Assembly: GCA_037157565.1 (NCBI GenBank) | Contig: JAZHRO010000054.1 | Location: forward strand, 12,197,501 to 12,261,500 | Source of the DNA: Thalassia testudinum | Taxonomy: Eukaryota > Streptophyta > Magnoliopsida > Alismatales > Hydrocharitaceae | Length of the DNA stretch: 64,000 nt | Reading direction: 5' to 3' | Shown: positions 11,646 to 26,600 of the stretch, one piece after another | Layout of the letters: every line of letters starts with the position of its first letter | Position numbering within the stretch: the stretch's first letter is position 1 | Made by a program: the position numbers and the translations under genes | The notes under the pieces: model-generated | Told to the model about the DNA's origin: nothing | What the model saw: the letters and a program-made list of their open reading frames with translations, nothing else | Database searches by the model: none

Positions 11646-14600
11646 AGGCTAAGCATACCACATGGAGCTATAATGGATTGGCATTCAGCACCAGCAAGTC
11701 CCAGTTCTGGTATTGTCAAGAAAATACTGCGTTTAGAAGTTCCAGTTGACATTTATCCGAATGTAAGTTGAATATCGGCTTCAGTCCCACTTTTCTTTCA
11801 TTTGTTGTCGTTGTCGTCATTGTTGTTGTTTCTAAAGAAGAAACTGCTTCTTGTATTTGTTAAACCAAAAGTCCACCTTGGCATAGGCGCTAACCCATAC
11901 TTCTAATTTTGGTCAGTTCAATTTTGTTGGAAGACTTTTGGGACCAAGAGGAAATTCATTAAAGAGGGTAGAAGCATCTACTGGCTGCCGTGTGTACATT
12001 AGAGGGAAAGGATCAATAAAAGATCCAGAGAAGGTGCATTTCACTCCTTTTGTGCTGTTTGTTTGAGGGCGTGCCATCCTTCTCATAACTTTTATTTGTT
12101 CAATAGTAGAATGTAATTTACATGGAAGTTCGAGTTTATTTTGCAAATAGAACAATTCCTAAGGTGCATTTTTTTTTAATGGGGGGAAATAATTTGTAAT
12201 TGGATATGGAGATCTTTTGCTTATATCTGAATTTGGGGAGATAGATCTGTTAATTTTGCCCTAGTCTTCCAATGAAATCATTCCGGTCACAATTGCTTAG
12301 CATAATCTCATAGTTGCTAGTTTAGTGGTATGGTATAATCTCATAAATGCTTATATCATTTATTTTACATTTGTAAGTGTTAGAATATGTGTTTATTGTG
12401 TCTTCGTAGTTGTTATTTCTAGTTAGGTCTTCCTTGTAATTTTCCTTTGTACCTCTCTCTATGTAAAGAGGTTAGGGCTTCTATAAATAAGACAATTCAT
12501 TCACCTTCAACATGGTATCAGAGCAAGTTGAAGTAAATATAGAATCTTATTTTACCAAGCCGTCCCTATGTCTCTTTATATAGAGAGAGACAAGGGAAAA
12601 ATAACATAATGGATCAAACACAAAAACAAGAATAATAAATGCCCTCTTATACTAAACATAACTCAACACTTCCCCTTAAGTTGGAGTATATATATCTACC
12701 ATGCTCAGCTTGCTTCTACACTTCTCAAACTGGAGGCAAGGCAATGGCTTGGTAAATACATCAGCAGTCTGATTAGTAGAGGCAAGACACGTCGTACGAA
12801 GTAGACCCTACTGAATTAGGCTCCTGGTATAATGACAGTCTACTTCTGCATGTTTCGTCCTCTCATGAAATATAGGATTATTAGCAATATATGTTACAAC
12901 CCGATTATCACAATGCATCTCCATAGGCTCCTGAATTTCAACATGAAGATCTCGTAATAAAGATCTAATCCATATCATCTCGGCTGTAGTATGAGGCATA
13001 ACCCTGTACTTGGACTTTACACTAGAGCGTGAAACAACACCTTGTTTCTTACTCCTCCAGGTCACCAAATTTCCAACCACAAATATGCAAAAATCGGTAG
13101 TAGATCGCCTGTCTCCCACATCTCCTGCATAATCTACATCAGAGTAAGCCACTACTGACATAGGATCCTTCGTCTTCTGAAATAAAATGCCTCTGCCTGG
13201 GCAGCCCTTAATGTACCTCAACACTTGCATACTTACCTGCTAGTGAGCATCAATGGGTTTGTCCAAGAACTGACTTAGCTTACCCACTGCAAGGCTGATG
13301 TCTGGCTTGGTGATGGTTAGATACAATAGCTTTCCAACAAGCTGTTGATAGACCTTTTTGTCTTTTACCTTCACTGTATCCTCAAATAGATGAACTTTAA
13401 GATCCATAGAAATGTTGACTTCCTTGGATCCTAGCATGCTTGTCTCTCGAAGAATATTAAGTGCATACCTTCTTTAAGACATCACTATGCCCTGCTTGCT
13501 CGTAGCAATCTCAATACTTAAAAAGTATCTCAGCTTACCAATATCTTTCATAACAAATTGGCGAGTTAGATACTCCACCTGAGTAATACCATGTGCATCA
13601 TCACCTGTAAGAATGAGTTCATCAACAGATATCAATAAAGTCATGGTACCAGTACTGGTCTTCCTAACAAATACGGAATGATTAGAAGAAAATCTCTGCA
13701 TTTTGAACATAGAAAGTGCCTCAGACAGACGCTGAAACCAGACTCAAGGGCTCTGTTTAAGGTCATAAATAGCCTTACGAAGTTTGCATATACACTCCCC
13801 CTGAACCTCAAAACTAGGTGGCTGTTGCATGTATATCTCCTCTTCCAAATCGTCATATAGAATGTCATTTTTAACATCTAGCTAGTGAAGACACCATCCA
13901 TAATGAGCCGCAACAGAGACAAGAATACGAACCGTGGAAAGTCGTGCCATAGGGGAAAAAGTGTCAAAGAAATCTACCCCATAAATCTGAGTAAATCCTT
14001 TGGCTACAAGGCAAGTCTTATACCTAGAAATAGACCCATCAGGGTTGTATTTCAAAGCAAAGATCCATCTGGTCCCAACTAAGTGTGCACCAGAAGGTAT
14101 AACAAATAACTCCCAGGTCCCTCTAATAGTAAGCGCAAACATCTCTTCCATGGCCGCCTTCCAATATGGGTGTAGAAGAGCCTGCTAGTAGGAGGTAGGT
14201 ATCTCTGTAGTAAAGATTGCAGCTGTAAAAGCATGAAATTCGATCCTAAGAGAGCCTGCAGAGACAACATTGCCATCGACACGATACTGTGCATAAGATC
14301 TCGGAGCCTTCCTGATAGTAATGGGAATATCATCATCTGTTGGCAGAGAGAGGGACCCTGAAGACACATGAGCAGAAGAATCATTAGTATCTCCAATACA
14401 TACCTGAGCAGAGGATGATGGTGGCTCAGTGGGCACTGAAGAAAAGGAGGGGTGTGTTCTCTCTCTGTACATAACTGGCAGCTAATATGTAGTACCCTTA
14501 AATGTCTTCTAATCAAATGGTACAGGTATGAAAGTGCCCACAGTATGTTCTATAGTAGATACACCACTATTATGAGAGAAGTCCTCCAAGGCTATAGGAG

Positions 14601-17600
14601 GTACACACATAGGAGCAGCCACCTCTATCTCTCTCAACTGATGACCGAAGATCATGGAGCCATAATCTATCATGGTGGATATGAAATACTTGAGTTGAAT
14701 TTAACTCATGTGAATAAGCCATCTTCAAGCCATCCCACATCTCTTTGGCAGTGCTGTAGTACATAACTTCATCACCAATCCTTGGAATAATGCTATTCAA
14801 AATCCAGGCTCTCACCATAGCATCATCCCAATTTCAAGACGCATATTTTCTTGTTTTCTGCTTTGGTGGGCCTTCCATAAGCACATGCTTCTTCTCACGA
14901 CCTTCCACAGTAACAAGAAAGGTCTGAGACCAACAGAGGTAATTGGTCTCATCTAATTTTGTAATTGGAGCAAAATAGGGGCTCTTGTATACCCTGTTTT
15001 CTGTATTCTGTCCTGAAGATACCTCAGAATCATCTAATGCAGACATAGTTACTCCAAACACACAAGAATAAGCCAAAACAATATGTCTGAAATCCTGGAT
15101 AAAACACTAACAAACTTGGGGAATACACACCCCACAATCCACAGATCAAAGAATAACACTTCATTGGGGAATACACACCCCAAAAATCATTTACTATTGG
15201 GAATACACACCCCAAATTATATCAAAAGATCAAGAAGTTCATACCACCTGTAGGAAGATTTTTTTTAATTCAAATCCTCATCCCTGAGGAGAGAGATCGA
15301 GAGCAGCAGGCAGCGGCGGTAATCGGGAGGTGATCCTGCTGCAACGGGGCGGTAGCAAGCGACGGCAGGAGCGCCACAACCAATCGCTACCACGTGGTGG
15401 TGAGCACTACAGCTGGAGCGGCTGTTGGAGGCGGAAGTAGCATCGCGACCAGGTGCTGCAGCATGGTGGCGAGCGTTGCAGCTAGAGTGGTTGCTGGCGG
15501 CGACAGCAGTGCCACGACTCGATGCTGAGGCACGGTGGCGAACGCTACAGCAAGGCGGCGAGAGGCAGCTGCTGCACCCTGATCAGGCGCTGCAGCAGGC
15601 GTGAAGAACCAGCTGCAGCAGTGGCAGTAGTCGGTGCTGCTGCTACTACGGCAATGATCCGACGCCGGCGTGGCCACCGGTGGTGGTGGCTGTAGCTCCC
15701 GGGGAGAATGCTTAAGTTAGGGTTAGGGTTTTTTTGGTGGAGACCTCAACCTGGTGCTCTGATACCAAGTTGAAGTAAAGAGAGAATCTTATTTTATCAA
15801 ACCGTCCCTATGTCTCTTTATATAGAGAGAGACAAGGGAAAAATAACATAATGGATCAACACAAAAACAAGAATAATAAATGTCCCCTCATACTAAACGT
15901 AACTCAACCGAGCAGGACAAGTCCTAGGCTATTTGTCCTCTAGTGTCTCCCACCAAAACTTAAGAGAAACGGGGATCTCTCTCTTCTTGATTTCTTGCAC
16001 ATCGAAGCCCACTCCTCACCCAAAATCTCATGTAAAGTGGCTCTGTTGGCCCTAATGCTACCACTGGCCACCACCAATGTTGCTTAGGGGAGTCTAGCAA
16101 CGTCGCTAGACCTTCCAGCAGTGTCACCGAAGGTTGCTATAGCATCGCCAACACTGATCTTTAGTGTTGCCGGTGGTCCTTTAGCGCTGCTAAGATCTTG
16201 TCGTGCCTCGGGTTGCACGAGTTGCTTATCGTGACTTGAGGTTCCTTCTTGGGATCTGATCTATCTTTTGAGATTGGTTTATGATCTACTCTTGATTTTT
16301 CGGTGATGCGGGCATTTATGTGGATGTTCTGAGCCTAGTTCTCGACTACTGTGATTTTGCCATTGCTTTCTTTATCCCTGCATGGCAACATCAGGACCCT
16401 CAAATACTACTGAAGTTAAGCCTTTGGCTTCTTTGACCTACATGGTGATTTAGTGCACCTTCATGATGTCCAAAACTATCTTATGTGATACCAAGCATTT
16501 AAGATTTTTGTAGGAGGATAGAGGAAGTTGTATATTCTGGCAAAGTTTGCCCTTGACTTTCAATCACCATATTTTGATAAATGGGAGCAAGACAATTATC
16601 TAGTCATGAATTAGATGATGAACAACATTGAGCCACAGATTATTGCAAACCTTTTATATAAGGAGACCGCCAAGGAGATTTGAAACAACTTGGCAAAGAA
16701 ATTCTCTCATAAGTCTAATCATGCTTATCTGGCTAATATCTATTGTCGAATTAGTCTACCGTTCAGGGGGAGCACCCATTAGTTGATTGCTACACTAAGA
16801 TGGAGGCACTATATGAGGAATTGAATGTGTTCTAGCCCTCCTGTGGTGAGACTCAAACCGAATGGTGCCAGGTGTGGCAAGTTTGTAGGTTTCTAGGTGG
16901 TTTAAGTTCTCGATACCAGTTTGCCAGAGATCAGATACCAGGTTTGGATGACATCCTAATTTGAAGACAGCATATGGGAGACTTTGGAAGATTACAATTG
17001 ATATGACTATAGAGACATACTATACAACTAGTAGTACCTCCCATCGAGACATCCGCCTTTACGACTTTCGGTGGGCATGGGGGCCAAGGCTATGGTTGTG
17101 GTAGAGGACAAACTTATGAGCCATGTATTCACTACAAATGGACTAACCATCCATTTGAGCGTTGTTGGGAAAAAATTGGAAGACCTAGACAAGCCAACTC
17201 TGCTGTGGCTCAAGAGTTTCCAGCTAGTGTCCCTTCTCTCTCCATAGAGGACTATGCTCGTTGGTTATAGCTTCTTCAGTAGACCTCTATTCTGCAAAAC
17301 CCCCGATTGCTTTCACTTCCTTTACTGAATCTGAAGGTACTACTGCCAATCTAACTATGACATCCTCCACTTCCTAAGTGGTGGATTTTAGTGCATCCAA
17401 TCACCTCACAAGTAAGATGGATACCCTTACCTCTTTTCGGCGATCAACTGGTATTACTACGGACATATTTATTGTCCAGTTATGGTTGTTGGAGATGTCA
17501 ATTTTACCACTACACTTAAGCTGTCGGATGTTTATTGTGCTCCTGAATTTCCTCTGAGTTTCTTATTTGTCTATAGATTATGTAAAGATTTTCACTGCCG

Positions 17601-20600
17601 GGTGATATTTAATGAACATTATGTTTTCTTTCAGGACATCGGAACAAGGAAGATGATTGGTGGGGGGATAGAGAAAGATGGTCTCTACCACCATCGACAT
17701 TCCTCAAATCTTTATTAGTGTTGCATCTACCTCCTGTGATCCTGAACTTTGGCATTACGCCTTGGTCATCCGTCTACTACAAGGCTTCGATAGATGTTTT
17801 CGGACTCCTTTGTTCTGACCTCTCTTGATTGTGAAGTCTGTTAGCTTGGGTAACACCTCCGGGTTTCTTTTCCACTCAAAGAAAATAATTGGAGTTCTTT
17901 GTTTCATTTAGTTTATTGTTATGTTTGGGGTCTGTGTCGAATAAATTATTAGTTCATTTTTCAATATTTTCTGATTTTTGTTGATTATCATAGTCATTTG
18001 TCTTAGGTGTTCTTGATGAAGGATCGGTTAGAGATTAGAGTTGCACTACCAAAATTTTTTAATGAAGTTTAGAATTTTTATTCCACTAATATAAAAATCT
18101 TCTGCAGTTATATTGCCCTTGAGCATATGCAATGGGATATCCAGGATTTCCTTGCAAAGAATGACACTATTCACCAAATGCCATGCGCCTATACTTTCCA
18201 ACAAAATGGCACGGTTAAGTGCAAGCTTCGTCATATTCTTGATGTGGCACATACCCTTCTTGTCGTCATGAATGTGTCTAAACGTTTCTAAGGGAATGCC
18301 ATCCTTATTGCTGATTATCTGATAAACAGGGTTCCTTCCTCTGTTCTTAATGGTGAAATTCCATTTCACATTTTACAACATGATGTTGAACTCTTTAGTT
18401 TATCACTACGAATTTTTGGTTGTATCTACTTTATCCATATTTTGGGGGTTACTGATGAGCTTTCCCTCAAGTCATTCAAGTGTGTTTTCCTCGGATACTC
18501 CTACTCTTAGACGGGGTATCATTGTTTTGATCTTATTGGGAAAAGATACTATGTTTCTGCAGATGTGTCCTTTTTTGAGTGGGTACCTTTTTTCTTTGAT
18601 GAGGGCTCCTCCCTTAAATGGGTCACTCATACCTATCAGCATCGCTCTCAAGACCCTGTGTCGATTTCTCTCCCTTTCATGCAGGTTGAAGCTGCTGAGG
18701 AAAGCCTGTTTGACTTATCTTCCCCACCAGCATCTGATCTGGCTATTCCTCTACCTCAGTAGTATGATGATTTGTCGATTGCTCTATGAAAGGCAGTAAG
18801 ACACTATACTCTATCTTGTCACATTATACAACCATTGGCAGACTTAGTCCTACTTTGAAAATTTTCTTTATAGTTCTATCTACAATGGTAGTTTCGAAGA
18901 ATTATCATGAAGCTATGCAAAATCTAGTTTGGAGGTCAGCTATAGATGTGTAGATGCGTGCTGTCACTACGAGAGGCACCTAAGAGTTGATAGATCTTCT
19001 TGATGATGCGACGATGGTTGACTACATATGGGTTTATATTGTGAAGTACAAATTAGATGGGACAATTGAAAGATTGAAAGTGAGGTTGATTGCAAAAGGC
19101 TATACACAAGCATATGGTGTTGACTATTTCGACACATACTTTCCTGTGGCTCAGCTAAGCTCTATTCAACTAATACTGTCAATGGTAGTAAACAAAAAAT
19201 GGCCTTTACACCATCTTGATGTCAAAAGTGCCTTCCAGTATGGTGACTTATAGGTAGAGGCTTATATGTGACTACGTGAAACCTGCTAAGGATTAATAGG
19301 TCATTGTAGTGCGAATTTACGTGATCACTTAAACAAAATTCTAACGTCGTATGGGATTAAACTTGTAATATATGGGAGTCCAGGCCATATCTCAATAAGG
19401 CTTTTGGCTAGATTACTTCCTAACTAATCCTAAGTGTGCATGAATTTTTTTTTTGTGATTTTTGGAGATATTTTGCTTCTTTTTTTGAGATTTTTCTAGA
19501 GATTAGGGTAGACTGGCACATCTGACCCTTTATGCAAAGCGTGTGCCTAACCTAGATAACATGATGTCCTAAATTTATGCTGATTTTTTCTAAGATTATC
19601 GACTAGATAAGAAAAGTACTGCAATTTATTTCACGTCAATCCGAGGTGTATAAAAATTACTAAAATTCCGACAGTGCTGAAAAATCAGATTCTATTTTGC
19701 TCAAAACCTCTTGACAGTCCATGAATTTAATAAAAATATAGGAATCATTTTTTGCACCGACATCTTGCGGAAGTGTTCCGTACTAGTGTCCTAAGGTGCT
19801 GGCAAAATTTGGTGATTTTTGGAGATGTGAAATTTGTGGGGTGAATTTTGGAATACGGAATAGCGAATCAGTGCGAAAATAGTGGAGTTGCGAATTGGAA
19901 AACACAATACACACAACACTTATTTTTGTGATTTTTGAAGTTTTTAAGACAATAAGCAATCAAAGCAACTATCTAAGAAAGCAAATAAACAAGGGAAAGA
20001 ATCAAATCGAGCATGAATATTATTGCAACTAAGAGAATGTCTACAACTACAAGATATGCAAGAAGAAGAAATGCAAGAAGAATAAGTAGTAGAGAGAGAA
20101 AAGAGAGATAAAGATAGCCATGATTGTTGAGATGAAGACGGAGGCTTGCGATGGTAGTGAAGAAGAAGCCACCTCGAACCCCAGGAATTAGAGGAATGCT
20201 TGAAGTAGATGCTTGGAGAGTTGATGAAGAGTAGTCAACGTAGAGCTTGAAGAAGTATAATTGAAGTTGGAGGTAGAGCAGGAGCAGAAGGTGGAGGAAG
20301 TCGTAGTTAGGAGGGGAATGGCCATGGAGAAGTGGAGATGAAGAAGGTGGGTGTGGAGAAGGAAGAAGGAGGGAGGAAGAAGCTTGGAAGGGAAGAAGAT
20401 CAAGAGGAAATGTTTTTTTTTTTTTGTAATGGTCGAGGCTGGGGTTTAAGTAGGCCAAGGGGGGACGTCCAAGGGTGGTGGCTGGTTGTCTTGGATGCTA
20501 AGGCATAGGCTTGGTTTTTGGTAATTAGGATTAGGAATTTCTAATTAGGTAAGTAGGAATCCTAATAGGTTTAGGACTTAGGTTTCTAGAACATGATAGG

Positions 20601-23600
20601 GATTTTGGATGTGGAGTTTTGGTGGCTTGGAGGGTGGTGTGCACGTAATGGTGGGGAGGGCTATAGGGTTTGCGTGGAGTCCATATGTGGAGGTAGGGTT
20701 TGGGTTGGCAATTATGATATGGGATTTAGGTTTAGGAAATAGGAATCCTAATTAGGATGTGCTTGGAGATTGGTTGGGATTAGGAAACCAAAGTTGGTGT
20801 GGACTTGAGGGATTTGTTGGGTGGCTTTGTGTGGACAATAGATAGTGGAAGAGGCTCTTGGTCATGGGTTTTAGGTGGGATCTAGAAAAAGGAGGCATGT
20901 TCACACCTAGGTCATGTTCACATTAGAGTTAATTGGTAGAGATTTAAGGGATGATTGGAAGCTTAATTGGATTTATTAAATGCCATATTTAATCAAGTGA
21001 TTTCAAAGAATAATTAATGTATTTTTGGATGTAGAAAATTATATGGCAGGTGGATACAGGAGATAGGTTTAGGATTACGATTTTAGGTAGTGTCACAAGG
21101 AGTGTGAGCTGGAACTTTTAGTATTATATTTGGGATGAAGTTTAGGGTTATGACTAAGGTTTGGATAGCTCAATGTGGCAAGTTAGGGTTTTAGGTCAAG
21201 CTTTAGGATTAGGGTTTTGGCTAAATTAGGTAGGTTGGGACTGGAATTAGAGTTAGGGTTTTTCTTTACCAAAATGTGATCTCTTCCTAAGAGCTCAGAT
21301 GACCTTGATTCCTGCTTCCCCTCCTCTTAAGCTTGGATCAAATATTCATGCATAAAGCAAAGTTTTATATTAATATAAAATAGGCTCAATTTCACAATCT
21401 TAGTTCAAATATGCAAAGATGCAATTATATATAGAATGGCCTAATTTTAATGCAACTAATGCCCCAAAACCAACAAAATTAAGCATGTTATCATATTATT
21501 TAGCTTACTCATCAATATGACCCAATGACTAGGTTATGTGGTTGAGGGGGAGAAGTTATGGTTGAGAGAATTGAGTGGTTGTTTAGTGCCACATTGGAAA
21601 TTGTGGCACTGTGTGTGAGTGGTGACCTATAAATAGGCGTGTACTCCCTCAGTTATTCTTTGAGAAAAAATACAAAGAAAATATGCCCATATGGCGCTTC
21701 TCCCGTGGTTTTCTCCCCGCTCCTTGTGAGTGGGATTTTCACGTAAACCCAAACATTCCGTGATTGTCTTATTGCTTTGATTTATACTTTCACGTTATTT
21801 ACATATTTCAACTTAGTACCAGAGCAGTTCTTTCTTGGGTTATCATTTCATTATTTTTATATTATCAAGTTTATCTTTCTTGGGAGTTTTGTTTGTCTGA
21901 ATAGAAGACGAAGAGGAGATTGATCCTCTTGGAGATGGGGGTGACGCAAGGCGCTGGGGTCAAAGGTGCCCCCTAGCGACGCAGCGACCCCAAGGCTGCA
22001 GAGGTGACGCGCCGGCGACGTGGAGGCCACATCAGGCGGCGCTGCAGCGCCCTTGCACGCCTGAGTGTCAACGACGACATCGTTCTCGATGGAGGCGATG
22101 CACATGACCACGAAGACGAGAAGGTGATGGCGGTGCTAAGTGGCACTACTAGGGCTTGCACGAGACTGCATCGTGGATCTGTGTTGAAGCCCTAGAAATC
22201 CGGTGGCATGTGCAAGCGGTGAGGAGATCGCACGAGAGGTGCTGATCGAGGCAGCGATGAAGCCAATGGGGAAGAGGATGTCGATGAAGGGGTGGCGCGA
22301 CAAGAGATCTATTATCGTAAAGATCTCGTGCACGCGATCATTACATTGACGCTGGAGGCGGATCATCGATCACGGTGAAGAGATTGAGGAGAGGTCAAGC
22401 AACACGCAAGCAATCATGAGAAGTAGAGGCGGTGCCGCTTCTCCCTGTTGCGGCTGCTAGGGCTCACGCGAGGTCGTGCAACAATGCACATGCTGGAGAT
22501 ATCATCGGAGATCACGGGGAAGATGCCAGTAGGAGCTCGCGCGAACTCCGGCGAGTATCTTGGGACCAATTGATGGCCTTGCAGTTGAAGACTTCATCTG
22601 AATGGCGAGATCTTCATTGGTAGCAGTGTGGACCACGAGGTTGCTGCAAACAGCAGCACTAACGATGAAGCCGACCCGCATGGATCTCGAAGCGGTGGAG
22701 ATCAACAAAGATCTTGCACGATGTTGCGAGGTGAAGATCGCGGCGATGCAATAGTAATAGATGGGTTGGAGATCATCACGGCGGTTGGTTGGCTTTCTAT
22801 TGAACCCTAAGGTCTTGTGGGCATTTTATATACATGGTCTTCTGCTATCATGTTCTCACTTGGTAGTTATGCAAAAAATGGGAGAGAAAGAAAAGTGACA
22901 AGGAAAAGGAAGGTGAAAAGGAAGAAGTGGCAACAGAAAGAAGAAAATATTGAAGAAAAGAGAAAAAAAAGGAAGAAAAAAAGGGAGAAAAAATAAAGAA
23001 ATGAAAAAAGGAGAGGAGTTGAAAAAAATTTCATAAGGAAGAAAAAACTAGAGAGAGAATAATATAAAAAAATGAAGAAAAAAAGAGTAAAAAAAAGGAA
23101 TTATGAGGTTCATGTTTAAGAGAAGTGAAGAACTCTTCTCTAGTTTTATTATTTTTCTTCTTCTTGTTATTTTCTTCTCCATATGAGAATAGGAGAAAAG
23201 GGGAGTGTGGAAGCCATTATAGTAATGAGGATGCATAGGTGGTGGACAGCAAACATTACAAACTGCTTGTAGGCAAGCTGTTGTATCTTACTATCACGAG
23301 GCCGGACATCTCCTTTACAGTTGGAAGATTAAGTCAGTTCATGGCCAAGCCAACACATCACAATCGAGATGCAGCATTGATGGTGCTTAGATATGTCAAA
23401 AAGGCTTTTGGGAAGGATCTCTTCTTCTCAAAGGGGTCTTCTATGACATTGGTTGGCTATTCAGATGCAGACTATGCCAAATGCCATGTGGATCGTAAAT
23501 CCACTACTGGATTTTGCACCTTCTTAGTAAGAAATTTGATCACATAAAGGAGCAAGAAACAGGGTACAATTGAGAGATCTGAGTACAGAACTATGGCTCA

Positions 23601-26600
23601 GACAATTGCTGAGATGATGTGAATCAGATCCTTACTTATTGACCTGCAAGTGTAGTTTTCTAGCTCCATGGAAATACGATGTGATAATAGAGCAGCTACC
23701 TTCATTGCCAACAACCCAACATTTCACAAGAGGACAGAGCATGTTGAAGTTGACCATCATTATACTAGGGACATTATTCAGAAGGGGTTACTATATACCA
23801 CCTCTGTTGCATCTCTGAGGAGTAGACTGCTGATATTTTCACCAAGTCCTTGGCCAGATCTTCATTTAATTCTTGTATATCTGAATTGAGCATGATTGAT
23901 ATCTATGCTCCAGTTTGAGGGGGAGTGTTAGCTTATGTAGTGTAGTCATTTATTTCTTATTGTAAGCGCTTGGTATGTTTTGTCCCTCAGGGACATTCTT
24001 GTATTTTTGACCCTATGGTCTCTCTCTGTATAAGAGAGTCCTAGGATTTCTAATGAAACTAAGTCATTTCAACCAATTATATCCACCAAGCTTAGCTTGT
24101 TTCTACACTTCTCAAACTGAGGGTGAGGCTGTAGCTTGGTAAATATGTCAATAATCTGATCTGAAGAGGCAAGGCAAATAGTACAAAGTAGACCCTGCTA
24201 AATCAAACTCCTGGTGTAATAACAGTCCACTTCCACATATTTTGTTCTCTTGTGGAGCATGGGATTGTTTGCAATGTATGTTGCAGCTTGATTGTCACAA
24301 TGCATCTCCATTGGCTCTTGAATAGTAACATGAAGATCTCATAACAAAGATCTTATCCATATCATCTTAGTTGACAGGCATCACACTGGGTCTTCATGGC
24401 AAGAGAAAGATGAGAGATGATCCGACGTAGCTTGTTCAGTGAAGGATAGCTTAGTTGTTTGTACCACTGCAAGGCACTCCTTGCAATAGTACCCATCTGA
24501 CAGGTTGCAACAACAGGACTCTGAACCAGTCAGTATACACCCCCTTCTCATGCCACTATTAATCGTCTTCCCCATCATGTAGTCCTAAGACGTACATCCA
24601 ACCACGTAAAAAATAGTATGACAATTCAACTGCTTAGTAATAGTACTAACAGATAATAGCTGTATTGCTATGTCAGGCACATAGTAAACATTAGAGAGAT
24701 GCATAGAGGGAATAACTAATACCCCTCCCTTACCACAGATGGGGGCATGCTTACCATCTGCAAGCTACACTGAGCGATTCTATGGTATCTTTTGCATATT
24801 CCCAAAATAATGGGAATTCCCTGTCAAATGATCTGAGGCACCTGAATCAATCAACCATGTGCTATTTATACCTGATGTGGATGCATAAGCAGCTGCGCCT
24901 GAGGACTGAGATTGCTCATGGGTCAATTGGGCTAGACACTATACAACCACATCATAGTCCTGTCGGTGCTAGAGCACCGTGATCGTTTATTTTGATGATA
25001 ACAAAACACGTGTCATTTAACATTTGTACTTGAAGTCTTAGATTTCAGGTTAATTGCAAATGGAGACGTGGTTAGACGAAGTTCGAGCTCGCATCCATGG
25101 CGGATTGGACGAGCTTGACGGAGAACAGAGGAGCTTCGCGAGGAGCGATGGCTTGATGAAGGAAGGAGATGAAGAATATGATAGATTTCCTTTCCTTGTA
25201 CTCTAGGTATTTTTGTTTCTTTTGTTACTCTTTATTTTATTACTTAGATTTATGTTAAAGAGCATCAAAGAACCCTTATAGTAGTCCTAGGAACACCTGT
25301 ACAAACCTAGAATACTTAGGTTTTATGTAAAGAACTTAGAAAACCAAACTAGGGATTAAATAGCCTTTTCAGACGTCTAATCTGAAAATCAGACGTCTAA
25401 TAAATACTTTTAAGACATCTGACTATTGACTTAGACGTTCAATTATGTTTAGGTTGGATTTAGTTAATTCTGTCTGATGAAATCAGACGTCCAGACCTTA
25501 GTTCAGATGTCTTAGAAGATGTCTGATGCTTTTGCTAAACGTCCAATTAGTGGACCGTTGGCTGCCTAAATAAACACTGAAGGAAACGACTGCTAGCCTC
25601 GTATCAGACGTCCGTAAAGGACACCAGGCGTCTGATACATGACCGTTTTGCCTCGGCTGACCCAAAATCTCTTCTCAGAGATTTTCTAGCCGTTGCACTC
25701 CCTTGGGAATCCATTTCTGCAGAAAAGTAGGTTTCCAGACATCTAGACATCATTCCAGACGTCCTGTGTGTCGTCTGATACACTTTCACTAGAACCCTGT
25801 TTCGATTTGATTCAAGTTAGGGAGGAAACCCGTCTATAATCAGATGTCTGACTTTGTTCCTAGACGTCTTAAATTGATTTTTCAGACATCCGATGCCAGG
25901 ATCAGACATCTGATAACCCTATCAGTGTGATGATTAATCCTGATTTCGACCTGATTTTCTTGGAGCTTACACCCAACGGCTATGTCAGCCTTCCAAAGCC
26001 TTCCAAAACCTTCCTAGAGCCTCTATAAATAGAAAACCTTTGCCACTCAAACACACACCAAGACACATCCAAGCTACATACTTTCCACTCTTTAGTGTCT
26101 AAAAGAAGATCATATAGAAGAAAGCTCTTGATCTCCAAGCTTAGTTCTGCACCTAGAGAGCTTGATTCCTGTTGCGTACCCGCTGTCCCTCTGTGATTAC
26201 GAGAGCGACGAGCGCTACCGCGTGGTTCACTCATCCGCGTCGTCGACGCACTTCCACCAAAGGGAAGCATCCTTACTCCTATAGAAGGGTATTCGTGTTG
26301 TAATTTACTTTGTTGGCTCTACAGGACTATTTGTAATTTACTTTGTTATTTGGTTGGGTATTCGCGTTGCGAATTCCCGTCTCCTTCGTGAGACAAAATC
26401 CTTCTCGTGAAGAGAAGGGGTTTGAGGTACGCTACCATCGTATAAAGTAGCATGGTTGTAATTGAGGTTGTACTACCCTCATTTAAGTAGTACGTTAGTG
26501 GATTTGATCAACTTGGTTGATCGGAAAATCCTAACTCGAGAGGGTTAAGTGGTGGTCTTCACCTGGTTTGGGTTTCCACCTAAAAATCATTGTGTACTTT

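Larger units (their letters stand above)
12526..15909 (-). mobile_element. Copia element C, inserted in A's primer binding site
   Basis: A minus-strand copia bounded by LTRs 12526-12668 and 15768-15909, flanked by an identical 5 bp GAGCA at 12521-12525 and 15910-15914. The GAGCA is the end of A's primer binding site TGGTATCAGAGCA, so C landed exactly there. Its own primer binding site reads on the minus strand at 15756-15767. A purine tract (RC of cttccccttaag) follows the left LTR. The interior is only about 3.1 kb. RNase H, RT and the linker are joined to gag, with protease and integrase deleted. The two LTRs differ by about nine substitutions and one indel by eye. Confidence 0.85.

Noticed and set aside
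19973..20458. 161-codon minus-strand open frame
   Set aside because: Its product is low-complexity S/L/P/H with no domain. It lies in a pyrimidine-rich LTR-like tract and is very probably non-coding.
21530..24077. F and D as one complete copia
   Set aside because: The LTR at 21530-21810 is about 280 bp and unlike the 152 bp LTR at 23926, so they are parts of different elements.
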